Source: Sinomonas atrocyanea (GTDB taxonomy: Bacteria > Actinomycetota > Actinomycetes > Actinomycetales > Micrococcaceae). From it: a DNA stretch of 64,000 nt. Under the pieces are notes generated by a model, which did not search any database, was not told the origin of the DNA, and was given only the letters and a program-made list of their open reading frames with translations. Both the position numbers and the translations under genes were made by a program. Shown here one piece after another: positions 17,400 to 25,026 of this stretch; within the stretch, counting starts at the first letter, position 1; every line of letters begins with the position of its first letter. The stretch spans positions 124,001 to 188,000 of the forward strand of contig NZ_JAUSTE010000006.1 in assembly GCF_030812675.1 (NCBI RefSeq). Direction: 5' to 3'.

Positions 17400-18215
17400 T
17401 CATTCGGCCGGGTAGGCGGTGTCCTCGAGGATGGTGAACTGGCTGTCGAAGGGCAGGTGGACGGTGTCCAGGGTCGGGCCGTCCCAGCAGAACATCCGCC
17501 CGATGGAGCGCTTGTTGGCCAGGTCGATGACGACGATCGACTCGACGGGCATGACGGTTTCGCTCCAGTGGAGGATGACGATGCCGTCGGCGAGCTCGAA
17601 GACCTGGATCGGGTCTGCGTCGGCGAGGCCCACTTCGCCGCCCTTGACGCAGTGCCAGGCGAAGGTGCCGGAGTTGAGGTAGATGTGCTCGTAGTGCTCG
17701 GTGGGGCTGTAGCGGTAGTAGATCCGCTTGCCGACGAGTTCGCTGGTCCGCCGGCGGGGCTCGATCTCGCCGGTGCCGGCGACGCGGCCGGAGCGGATCT
17801 CGGTGTGCATGCGGACCTTGCCGTCGCGGTCGACGAAGGAGGAGTCCGCGACGGTCACCCGTCCGTCCGACTGGTCGATGACCATGGAGACATCGTTGGA
17901 GTGGGCGCCCTCGCCCTTGACGAAGTCGACGAAGAAGATGCCCGGGCGGACCTCGACGGCGCGGTAGGGGTGGGTTCCCGACTGCCCGGCGCCCTCCCCG
18001 TCGGTGATCGTCCAGGTGATCTGTCCGTCGGCGAAGGTGTGCTCGATCGTCCAGCCGTTCTCGAAGCGGACCTCGATGGGTGCTCCCTCGAGGCTGTCGC
18101 TGGCCGGCAGGGTGGGCATGCCGAAGCCGTCGAGCATCACGGTCACATCGGGCCACTGGTCCGTGGGGACATAGTCCTGTTCGGTCGGGGCGAGCTGCTG
18201 GGGGGTGGTCGACAT
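17400..18215 (-). CDS. moaF: MoaF-related protein (monoamine regulon type)
   Basis: A 271-residue two-domain lipocalin-like protein of the MoaF family, first known from the monoamine-inducible moa genes of Klebsiella (unrelated to molybdopterin MoaA-E). The N-terminal domain contains LEGAPIEVRFENGW and FFVDFVKGEGAHSNDVSMVI; the C-terminal domain contains YYRYSPTEHYEHIYLNSGTF and RMFCWDG. The molecular role is not known. GGAA sits 6 nt upstream of the ATG. It lies 41 bp before the aldehyde dehydrogenase gene and 59 bp after the permease gene, which ties the whole island to amine breakdown. Confidence 0.85.
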   Translation of the reverse strand: MSTTPQQLAPTEQDYVPTDQWPDVTVMLDGFGMPTLPASDSLEGAPIEVRFENGWTIEHTFADGQITWTITDGEGAGQSGTHPYRAVEVRPGIFFVDFVKGEGAHSNDVSMVIDQSDGRVTVADSSFVDRDGKVRMHTEIRSGRVAGTGEIEPRRRTSELVGKRIYYRYSPTEHYEHIYLNSGTFAWHCVKGGEVGLADADPIQVFELADGIVILHWSETVMPVESIVVIDLANKRSIGRMFCWDGPTLDTVHLPFDSQFTILEDTAYPAE

Positions 18216-18274
18216 GGAGGTTCCTTACGTTGGTGGTTCTGCAGAGGAGCGTGGGATGAGGGCGCGAGGCCCGG

Positions 18275-19720
18275 TCAGCCGCCGGCTGTGGTGATGCGGT
18301 CGAAGTCGATGTCCTTCTTGACCAGGGGAAGGACTGCGCCGCCGGCGAACGCGACGGGGATGAACCACAGCAGCTGCCTGGCGATGGAGCCGTCGCCCGA
18401 GAGCATCGCGTCGTAGTTCGCGATGGCGATCGTCAGGACGGTGACCATGAGCACGATCGCGGCGGCGGGGGCGACCCGGGTGCTCCAGAATCCGCGCTCG
18501 AGCTTCTCGCGGATGAAGAAGACGAGGATGGAGACGGAGGCGAAGCCCATCATGACGATGAAGCCCACAGTGCCCAAGGCGACGAACCAGGAGAAGACGA
18601 TCACGATCGGGTCGGCACCGGACCAGAGGAAGGCCATGAGGATCACGGCGATCACGATGCCGTTCACCAGTGCCGCAGTGGCGGGGACCTGGGCTTTCTT
18701 CGAGACCCGTGAGAGCGGCTTGGGCAGTGCCCCTCCCCGTGCGAGGGCGAAGACGTAGCGGGAGAACATGTTCTGCACCCCGATGAGCATCGCGATGAAG
18801 CTCGAGACGACCAGGACCTGCATCGTGATGTCCAGCCACGGCCCGACGTACTTGCCGGCGACCGAGAAGATGATGCCGGCCAGGTCGTTCGTCGCTGCGT
18901 CCTGGACCTTGTCCGGGCCGACCGCCACGCTGATGGCCCAGGTGGCCACCGTGTAGAAGACGCCGACGAAGATGATCACGGCGAACAGCGCGCGGGGAAT
19001 GGTGCGGCGGGGCTCGCGGGCTTCCTCGGCGAAGACGGTTGTGGCCTCGAAGGTCGTGAAGCAGGCGAAGACGAACAGCACGGCCACGCCGAGGCCGGGC
19101 TGGACCAGCTGTGACGGGGCGAAGCTCACCAGCGACATGTCCTTGCCCCCCGATCCCGCCATGATCCCGATGACCAGGGCCGCGATGGCGATGATCTCCA
19201 GGACCAGCAGCACCCCGAGGATGCGCAGGTTCAGGTCCACCCCGCGCATGGTGAGCGCCGTAGTGATGATGAGGAATGCCAGCACCCACCCCCAGACCGG
19301 GAGGTCGAGGCCGAACAGGCGCGAGGCGAGCTGCTGTGCGAACACCGCGAATTGGGCCCACAGGCCCACCTGGAGCGAGACGTAGGTGACGATCACGATC
19401 CCGGCCGCGCCCGTGGCCGCGTGCCGCCCAAGGCCGCGCGAGATGTAGGCGACGAAGCCTCCCGCACTGACGATGTGGCGGCTCATCTTCAGGTAGCCGA
19501 CCGCGAAGATTGCGATCACGAGGGCGACCAGGACGTAGACGAGCGGGACGCCCGGGCCCATGACGGAGAAGATCACCGGGCTCGCGCCCACGAACGCCGC
19601 CATTGGCGCTGCGGCGGAGACCACGAAGAAGGCGATTCCGATGAATCCGAGGCTGTTGGACTTCAGTCGTGTCTCGCCGACGGACGGCGGCACCACGACC
19701 TCGTGCTGGGTATTGCTCAC
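18275..19720 (-). CDS. APC-superfamily amine/amino acid permease
   Basis: A 481-residue permease with 12 predicted membrane helices. TM1 contains FVVSAAAPMAAFVGASPVIF in place of the classical GxG bend, as in the actinobacterial branch of the APC superfamily; CFTTFEATTVFAEEAREPRR is the TM6 region with its conserved Glu/Pro-Arg. It starts with GTG 19720 behind AAAGGAGG. It is the first gene of the minus-strand amine island and is read from a region carrying a putative TetR operator (19846-19863), so it probably imports the amine substrate. Confidence 0.9.
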   Translation of the reverse strand: MSNTQHEVVVPPSVGETRLKSNSLGFIGIAFFVVSAAAPMAAFVGASPVIFSVMGPGVPLVYVLVALVIAIFAVGYLKMSRHIVSAGGFVAYISRGLGRHAATGAAGIVIVTYVSLQVGLWAQFAVFAQQLASRLFGLDLPVWGWVLAFLIITTALTMRGVDLNLRILGVLLVLEIIAIAALVIGIMAGSGGKDMSLVSFAPSQLVQPGLGVAVLFVFACFTTFEATTVFAEEAREPRRTIPRALFAVIIFVGVFYTVATWAISVAVGPDKVQDAATNDLAGIIFSVAGKYVGPWLDITMQVLVVSSFIAMLIGVQNMFSRYVFALARGGALPKPLSRVSKKAQVPATAALVNGIVIAVILMAFLWSGADPIVIVFSWFVALGTVGFIVMMGFASVSILVFFIREKLERGFWSTRVAPAAAIVLMVTVLTIAIANYDAMLSGDGSIARQLLWFIPVAFAGGAVLPLVKKDIDFDRITTAGG

Positions 19721-19845
19721 GGGTCCTCCTTTGGACCTACTGCGATGGCCCTGTGCGGGCGGGGAGAGTTTGGGACGCCTCGTGGGGCGCGAGTGCCGAG
19801 GCTGCGAGCTGGACGTCCGATGCAGTATGGGATCCCTGGCCCCAT

Positions 19846-19863
19846 ATTGAGCATCTGCTTAGT
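19846..19863. promoter_or_regulatory. Putative TetR operator, copy 1
   Basis: An imperfect dyad with half-sites ATTGAGCA and TGCTTAGT around a 2-nt centre (TC). Six of eight positions are symmetric. The right half-site TGCTTAGT is identical to one at 22280-22287. It lies between the divergent permease (19720) and TetR (19939) start codons. Confidence 0.5.
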
Positions 19864-19938
19864 GATAGAGATTACGAGCGTTCGCGGCGGGGTGTCAAGG
19901 GCGTCTGGCGGGTTCTGGGGAGCGCCTAAGCTGAACCT

Positions 19939-20517
19939 GTGAGCCGCGAGAAACGACAGCCCAGTCATGGCGAGGGCAGGGAGGCGCTCCTCGAAGCAGC
20001 CGTCCGCGTCGGCGCGCGCAAGGGCCTGCGCGGGCTGACCTTCCGAGCCGTGGCTGAGGAGGCAGGCCTGAACAACAGCCTCATCGCCCATCACTTCGGC
20101 ACCCGGGACCGGCTGCTCGCCGCGGCCCTGGAGTGGACCGTGGACCGCGCCATCGGGGGTGCCGACCTCAGCGAGTACGCGACCGACTCCACCGCCTTCC
20201 GCGAGGCCCTCATCCGGAATGTCCTGTCAGAGCCCGACATCGAGATCTTCCAGTTCGAGATGGTCATCGAGGCGACGCGGCGGCCCGAGCTCCAGGACGC
20301 CGTCCGCGAGCTCTACGGCCGCTACGTGGCCGCCCTGGCCGCCGGCCGCACCGCCCTCGGAGCCGAGGACAACCCCGGCCTGAACTTGGCCATGTTCGCC
20401 GCGCTCGATGGCCTCACCCTGCAGTACTTCTGCAGGGCGATCACCGCCGAACAGCTCTCCGACGCGGTCGAGGCGCTGGGGGTCGCGGTCGGCACACCGT
20501 CCCGTTCCCGCGGCTAG
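19939..20517 (+). CDS. TetR-family regulator of the amine island (paralogue 1)
   Basis: A 192-residue TetR protein. The N-terminal helix-turn-helix ends in the recognition helix segment NNSLIAHHFG, almost identical to NNTLISHHFG in the second TetR at 22347, so both should read the same DNA. The C-terminal effector domain contains DIEIFQFEMVIEATRRPEL. GTG 19939 follows TAAGCT by 6 nt without a Shine-Dalgarno, indicating a leaderless message. It is divergent from the permease-moaF-aldh unit. Its stop shares the tetramer CTAG with the stop of the convergent monoamine oxidase gene. Confidence 0.88.
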   Translation: MSREKRQPSHGEGREALLEAAVRVGARKGLRGLTFRAVAEEAGLNNSLIAHHFGTRDRLLAAALEWTVDRAIGGADLSEYATDSTAFREALIRNVLSEPDIEIFQFEMVIEATRRPELQDAVRELYGRYVAALAAGRTALGAEDNPGLNLAMFAALDGLTLQYFCRAITAEQLSDAVEALGVAVGTPSRSRG

Positions 20518-21851
20518 CCTGCCTGCCGGACCGGGTTGGCGGCCGGCGGCCATTGCCGGGTGTGGAGCTGCTCGGTGATGTTGCAGGCTGCGGTGAACCC
20601 GCTCTCGATGGCGCCGTCGATGAATCCGCCCCAGCCGTTGGCGTAGTCGGACCCGGCGAGGTGGATCCTGCCTTCGGGACGCTGGAGCTCGGGCAGGCTC
20701 TCGGAGAGGTAGCCTGCACGGTGCATGGGCCAGGTCTCGCGGGCGAATTCGTCCTCGACCCAGCTGTGGCCGGAGACCTCGAGGACCTCGATCTCGGGGA
20801 TCCACCGCCTCAGGATCTCCTGGGCGGCCGCGGCGTCGTCGACGTCGACGGAGGGTCCGTCCGGGCCGAAGGCCACGAGCGTGGTGCTCTCGGCATCGAG
20901 GTACTCGGCCTGGACGAAGTTCAGCGGCCACTCCTGGGGGCCCATGGCCACGAAGCGCTCGTGGCGGCCCTTGACCTTGATCCAGAGCTTGGTCCCGAGT
21001 CCGAGCTGTCCGCGCTCGGCGGCCTCCCGCTTGCCCGCGGACAGCTCCGGCTCGAAGCGGATGCCGTCCAGGGTGTGCAGGGGCACAGTGACGACCATGG
21101 CCTGCGCGGTGTACTCGGTGGCGTCGCGTCCGACGGCGACGACCCCCTTCTCGTCGTGGCGCACGTGTGCGACGGGGGTGTTGAGCGTCAGCGTCGCGCC
21201 GCAGTCGGCGAGGATGGCCCGGGCGAGGGCTTGGGTGCCGCCCTGGACCTTGTAGGTCGCGCAGGTCTCGAACATGATCGGCCACTCGTGGAACGCGGCG
21301 GCGGCCCAGCGGAGGGCCTGGGTGTAGGCGGCATCCTGGATGCGGCCATTGAAGTTCAGGGCCCAGAAGCTGCGCATGAGCTCGTCCGCGACGGTGTCCA
21401 GGCCGAGTTCGTCGATCTTCTCGGCGACGGTCAGCTGGTCCGCCTCCTTCACCGCCGGGTTGGTGAGCGGCTCGTACGGCAGGGGGATGAGCCGTCGGGA
21501 CGGGGCGAGGAAGCTGCGGTTCGGTCCATCGAGGATCGCCATGAGCTCCTCCGGCGCGCCCTCGTGGAGCCTGCCGTCGGCATGCCAGTAGGCCTTCTCG
21601 AACTCCGGGGCCGTGACCACGCCGATGCCGTAGCGGGTGAGCTCGGCCCAGACGTGGGGCTGGCTCCAGTGGATCCAGGTCCCGCCGAGTTCGAGGTTGC
21701 GGCCCATCCGGGGCTCGAGCCAAGTCCGGCCGGCGATGCGGTTGCGGGCCTCGAGGATCTGGACGCTCAGGCCCTTCCTGCTCAGCTCGCGGGCGGCGAC
21801 GAGGCCGGCGAAGCCGGCTCCGATGACGATGACGTCTGAAGTGTTCTGCAT
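20514..21851 (-). CDS. Flavin monoamine oxidase-family protein
   Basis: A 445-residue FAD amine oxidase. The ADP-binding motif VIVIGAGFAGLVAAREL is at residues 9-25, followed by LEARNRIAGRTW and the RMGRNLELGGTWIHW stretch typical of MAO/putrescine-oxidase relatives. Near the C-terminus GGFIDGAIESG contacts the flavin. It would deaminate a primary amine to an aldehyde, NH3 and H2O2. It lies 14 bp downstream of a small cupin gene on the same strand. The region 21852-22346 holds two TetR dyads. With the aldehyde dehydrogenase it forms a two-step amine-to-acid route. Confidence 0.88.
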   Translation of the reverse strand: MQNTSDVIVIGAGFAGLVAARELSRKGLSVQILEARNRIAGRTWLEPRMGRNLELGGTWIHWSQPHVWAELTRYGIGVVTAPEFEKAYWHADGRLHEGAPEELMAILDGPNRSFLAPSRRLIPLPYEPLTNPAVKEADQLTVAEKIDELGLDTVADELMRSFWALNFNGRIQDAAYTQALRWAAAAFHEWPIMFETCATYKVQGGTQALARAILADCGATLTLNTPVAHVRHDEKGVVAVGRDATEYTAQAMVVTVPLHTLDGIRFEPELSAGKREAAERGQLGLGTKLWIKVKGRHERFVAMGPQEWPLNFVQAEYLDAESTTLVAFGPDGPSVDVDDAAAAQEILRRWIPEIEVLEVSGHSWVEDEFARETWPMHRAGYLSESLPELQRPEGRIHLAGSDYANGWGGFIDGAIESGFTAACNITEQLHTRQWPPAANPVRQAG

Positions 21852-21865
21852 GTCGCCCGGTCCCG

Positions 21866-22201
21866 TCAGCTGTAGACGAAGAACTCGGTGGTCGGCTTGA
21901 CCACGGTCCAGCGTGTCTTGGCCCCCTTGTTGAACGAGGCCATGCTCCCGTCGGTGAGGTCGAAGGTCTCGCCGCCGATCACCTCGATGCGCAGGTGGCC
22001 CTCAACGATGTAGAGGGTCTCATCCTCCTCGAAGGCGAGGTCGAACGTCTCCGGGGCGTCCTCGGGCGTCACGGCCCAGATCCCGCCGGAGAGGGCGGGC
22101 CGATCGCCGTCACCCGGCTTGCGGAGCCACTGGACCGTGCCGACGGCGAAGGGCTCGGCCAGCTCCCGGTCGGTGTCGGCGTGGAAGATGGGTGCACTCA
22201 T
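21866..22201 (-). CDS. Small cupin-domain protein
   Basis: A 111-residue single cupin. The barrel motif is seen in FEEDETLYIVEGHLRIEVIG and GSMASFNKGAKTRWTV, similar to the DUF861/EutQ-like cupins. The usual metal-binding His residues of motif 1 are partly replaced (ETLYIVEG), so it may not be an enzyme. ATG 22201 has GGAG 7 nt upstream. It is the first gene of a cupin-monoamine oxidase pair; it could sense or bind the amine or aldehyde, but this is only suggested by position. Confidence 0.8.
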   Translation of the reverse strand: MSAPIFHADTDRELAEPFAVGTVQWLRKPGDGDRPALSGGIWAVTPEDAPETFDLAFEEDETLYIVEGHLRIEVIGGETFDLTDGSMASFNKGAKTRWTVVKPTTEFFVYS

Positions 22202-22269
22202 GGGATCGCTCCTTTGCGAAGGGGAAGGGCCGGCCATCGGTGGACGTGGCCCGTATCACTACGCCCACT

Positions 22270-22317
22270 ACTCTGCACTTGCTTAGTTTTCAGTGTCAAG
22301 CTCTGCATCTGCAGAGT
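22270..22317. promoter_or_regulatory. Two putative TetR operators, copies 2 and 3
   Basis: Site 2 (22270-22287) has half-sites ACTCTGCA and TGCTTAGT around CT. Site 3 (22301-22316) is the perfect dyad CTCTGCA-TC-TGCAGAG. Their centres are 30 bp apart, close to three helical turns. Site 3 overlaps the expected -35 region of the TetR gene at 22347, whose -10-like hexamer TAGCAT lies at 22335-22340. The sites stand between the divergent cupin-oxidase unit and that TetR gene. Confidence 0.6.
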
Positions 22318-22346
22318 TTTTGCGGGTGCGCCGGTAGCATCGATCT

Positions 22347-22901
22347 ATGACGGTCAGTGAGGTCAGGTACGGCACAGGGCGCGAGGCCCTCATCCGCGCG
22401 GTGGTCGATGTCGTGGCGGAAGAGGGCCTGGACGGACTGAGCTACCGCAAGGTGGCGCAGCGGGCGCATGTGAACAACACCCTGATCTCACACCACTTCG
22501 GGTCGAAGGAAGCCATGCTCGAGGCGGCGACGGTCTGGGCGGTGCAGCGCACCCAGCAGCGGGCGGACCTCACGCTGGCATCGGCCATCGACCGCGACTT
22601 CGCCGAGACCCTCACCCGCATTGTCGGCGAGGAGCCGAACCTGCAGGTCTTCCAGTACTCCATGATCCTGGCCTCCCGGCGCAGCCCGGAGCTGCGCCGG
22701 ATCGCAGGGAACCTCTACGAGAGCTACATCAGCATGGTCCAGGACGTTCTGGTCCGGTACGGATACGAGCCCGAGCGCGCCGCGGCCCGCGCCGTGTTCG
22801 CCGCGCTGGACGGGCTCGTCCTCCAGCAGGTCACCGTGGCGGAGCGCGAGGAGATCGTCGCGGCGATCACGCGGCTCGGCTCGCTCATCGAGAGGAAGTA
22901 G
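22347..22901 (+). CDS. TetR-family regulator of the amine island (paralogue 2)
   Basis: A 184-residue TetR protein with helix-turn-helix in residues 10-55; the recognition segment NNTLISHHFG is nearly the same as in the TetR at 19939. The effector domain has PNLQVFQYSMILASRRSPEL, aligning with the FQFEMVIEATRRPEL region of its paralogue. No Shine-Dalgarno; TAGCAT lies 6 nt before the ATG. Located between the cupin/oxidase unit (divergent) and a convergent acyl-CoA ligase gene 21 bp away. Likely an autoregulated repressor released by an amine, aldehyde or CoA derivative. Confidence 0.88.
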   Translation: MTVSEVRYGTGREALIRAVVDVVAEEGLDGLSYRKVAQRAHVNNTLISHHFGSKEAMLEAATVWAVQRTQQRADLTLASAIDRDFAETLTRIVGEEPNLQVFQYSMILASRRSPELRRIAGNLYESYISMVQDVLVRYGYEPERAAARAVFAALDGLVLQQVTVAEREEIVAAITRLGSLIERK

Positions 22902-22922
22902 CCCTCGGAGGCAGGGCTGCCA

Positions 22923-24536
22923 CTAGGCCCGCTCGGCCGCCCGCAGCTCGCGCCGGAGAATCTTGCCGGAGGACGATTTCGGGATCGCGTCGAGGAACTC
23001 GACGACGCGGACCTTCTTGAACGGGGCGACGTGCTCGGCGACGAAGGCGATCACATCTTCGTCCCCCAGCTGGGCCCCTGGCTGGCGGACGACGAACGCC
23101 TTGGGGACCTCCTCGCCGTCGTCCGCCCGCACGCCGATGACCGCGGCGTCCGCGATCTCCGGATGGGTGAGCAGCACCGCCTCGAGCTCCGCCGGGGCGA
23201 TCTGGTAGCCCTTGTACTTGATGAGCTCCTTGAGCCGGTCCACGATCGTCACTACGCCGTCCGCGCGGACCGTGGCGATGTCCCCGGTGCGCAGGAACCC
23301 GTCCGGGTCGATGGTCGCTGCGGTCGCGTCGGGGCGGTTGAGGTAGCCGAGCATCACCTGCGGGCCGCGGACCAGCAGCTGACCGGGCGCGCTCACCGCC
23401 TCCGGGTCCTCGCCCGCGGGCGGCAGCGGGATCTCCTCGCCCGTGGCGGGGTCGAGCAGCCTGCACTGCGTGTTGGGCACCGTCACGCCGACCGAGTCCA
23501 GAGGCATCCGCCCGGCCTCCGAGAGCGGCATGATGTGCGAAGCCGGGCTCAGCTCGGTCATGCCGTAGCCCTGCAGCATCGCGCAGCCGAGCCGCGCGGC
23601 GACGGCGGCGCCGAGCCCGGCGTCCAGCGGCGCGGCCCCGGAGAACGCCACCCGCACGCTCGTCAGGTCGTACTGACCCACCAGCGGGTGCTTGGCGAGC
23701 GCCACGGCGATGGGCGGGGCGATGAAGAGGTACGTGCAGCGGTGGTCCTGGGTGATGCGCAGGAACTCGGCGAGGTCGAACTTGGGCATCGTCACGAGCC
23801 GCGCCCGCTGCAGGAAGGCCGCGTTGACGAGCATCGTGAGGCCGTAGATGTGGAAGAACGGCAGGACGGCCAGGAGCGTGTCCTCCGCCGTCACCCCCAG
23901 CAGCGGCCGGCCCTGTGCCACGTTCGCCACAAGGTTGTAGTGGCTGAGCATCACACCCTTGGGCGTGCCGGAGGTGCCCGAGGAGTAGGGCAGGACCGCG
24001 ACCGCGTGCGGGTCCACGTCCACCTCCGGCGCGTGCAGCCCGCCAGACAGCGCCTCCCCGAGCGTGGGGTGCGCCGCACCGGAGGGCGAGGGGCCGCCGT
24101 CGAGCACCACGATCCGCTCGGGCGGGATGCCGGCCTGCCCGGCGGCGGGCTCGGCGCGGTCCAGGAACGGGGAGACTGTGAAGAGCCATGCGGCGCCGGC
24201 GTCGGCGAGCTGGCGCCCCGTCTCCTCGGCGGTGTAGAGCGAGTTGACCGTGGTGACCGCCGCCCCGGTCCGCAGGATCCCGTGGAAGACCACGGCGAAG
24301 GCGGGGATGTTGGGGCACATGATCCCGAGCGTGGTCCCCGGGCCCACCCCGTGGGCGGCAAGCCAGCCGGCGAGGGCGTCGATGCGGGCCACGAGCTCGC
24401 CATAGGTGGTCTCGGCCCCGCTCGTGCCGTCCACCATCGCGACCCGCTCCAGGTCCTCCCCCGTCAGGCCCCCGAACAGGTACTCGTGGAGGGGGACCTC
24501 GGGGATCTCGACGTCCGGGTACGGGCTCGCGAACAT
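22923..24536 (-). CDS. 4-coumarate-CoA ligase-like acyl-CoA synthetase
   Basis: A 537-residue AMP-forming ligase (ANL superfamily). The phosphate-binding loop is YSSGTSGTPKGVMLSHYN, the core has QGYGMTELSPASH, the hinge/adenylate motif is RTGDIATV, and the C-terminal lysine motif is PKSSSGKILRREL. It activates a carboxylic acid to its CoA thioester. The start ATG 24536 has GAAGGAG five nt upstream; the frame extends further up without a better site. As the last gene of the amine island it may activate the acid produced by the aldehyde dehydrogenase, but 4CL-like enzymes are broad. Confidence 0.87.
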   Translation of the reverse strand: MFASPYPDVEIPEVPLHEYLFGGLTGEDLERVAMVDGTSGAETTYGELVARIDALAGWLAAHGVGPGTTLGIMCPNIPAFAVVFHGILRTGAAVTTVNSLYTAEETGRQLADAGAAWLFTVSPFLDRAEPAAGQAGIPPERIVVLDGGPSPSGAAHPTLGEALSGGLHAPEVDVDPHAVAVLPYSSGTSGTPKGVMLSHYNLVANVAQGRPLLGVTAEDTLLAVLPFFHIYGLTMLVNAAFLQRARLVTMPKFDLAEFLRITQDHRCTYLFIAPPIAVALAKHPLVGQYDLTSVRVAFSGAAPLDAGLGAAVAARLGCAMLQGYGMTELSPASHIMPLSEAGRMPLDSVGVTVPNTQCRLLDPATGEEIPLPPAGEDPEAVSAPGQLLVRGPQVMLGYLNRPDATAATIDPDGFLRTGDIATVRADGVVTIVDRLKELIKYKGYQIAPAELEAVLLTHPEIADAAVIGVRADDGEEVPKAFVVRQPGAQLGDEDVIAFVAEHVAPFKKVRVVEFLDAIPKSSSGKILRRELRAAERA

Positions 24537-24664
24537 GGGTTCTCCTTCGGATCCAACGGATCGGCGCACGACGGCGGCACTCGCCGCTGTGGACATCGTG
24601 CGGTGCCGCCGGGGCCGGAGCAAGGGCTGAAGCGGCGCTCGGGGCCGGAAGGGTGCCCGGCGGA

Positions 24665-24801
24665 CGGCAGGATGCTGCCGGACTGGGCCGGCGCGGCTGC
24701 CCACGGGCCTCCTCGGCGAGAGGAGCGGCAGGATCTTGCCGGATTGCGTCTCGCGGGAGACACTGTGGACTGGAGCTCAGGAAATCGGCAGGATCCTGCC
24801 G
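24665..24801. promoter_or_regulatory. Three evenly spaced operators of the hipBA module
   Basis: Three inverted repeats with arms CGGCAG and (C/T)TGCCG around GAT(G/C): 24665-24680, 24726-24741 and 24786-24801. The last extends to the perfect 18-bp palindrome TCGGCAGGATCCTGCCGA (24785-24802). Centres are 61 and 60 bp apart, about six helical turns each. The promoter-proximal site ends 12 bp before the hipB start codon. HipB proteins of known systems bind such multiple palindromes and bend DNA. Confidence 0.75.
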
Positions 24802-24813
24802 AGAGGAGGCGGG

Positions 24814-25026
24814 GTGGACGAGGCGGGGCGGGAGGCGCTGGCGGCGCTCGGCGCGAGCATCAGGGCCGCGCGCAAGGACGCCGGCATCACGCAGGCCACC
24901 CTGGCCGAGCTCGCCGGGACGTCGGAGCGGACGGTGCGGGACATCGAGCGCGGCTCGCCGAGCCCGAGCATCGGCGCCGTCGTCGCCGCCGCGCGGGCGG
25001 TGGGCCTCACGATCGGCGCGAGCTGA
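24814..25026 (+). CDS. hipB: HipB-type antitoxin, XRE-family DNA-binding protein
   Basis: A 70-residue helix-turn-helix protein: GASIRAARKDAGITQATLAE, then GTSERTVRDIERGSPSPSIG, the classical Cro/CI-type motif. It is shorter than E. coli HipB (88 aa) and lacks a long C-terminal tail. GTG 24814 follows AGGAGG. Its stop TGA overlaps the hipA ATG in TGATG, so translation is coupled. Expected to neutralise HipA and to repress the operon through the three palindromes upstream. Confidence 0.85.
   Translation: MDEAGREALAALGASIRAARKDAGITQATLAELAGTSERTVRDIERGSPSPSIGAVVAAARAVGLTIGAS

Noticed and set aside
15946-18156. A 736-residue open frame containing aldehyde dehydrogenase with a long N-terminal extension
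   Set aside because: The extension is Arg-rich shadow of the moaF gene in a different frame; the real start at 17358 has a ribosome site.
17400-18215. Molybdenum cofactor biosynthesis gene
   Set aside because: MoaF of this family belongs to monoamine metabolism genes and is not part of the molybdopterin pathway; no moaA-E or moe genes are adjacent.
18231-18250. A fourth amine-island TetR operator upstream of moaF (TGCAGAG at 18240-18246)
   Set aside because: Only one half-site is present; the other arm does not match, so it is probably chance.
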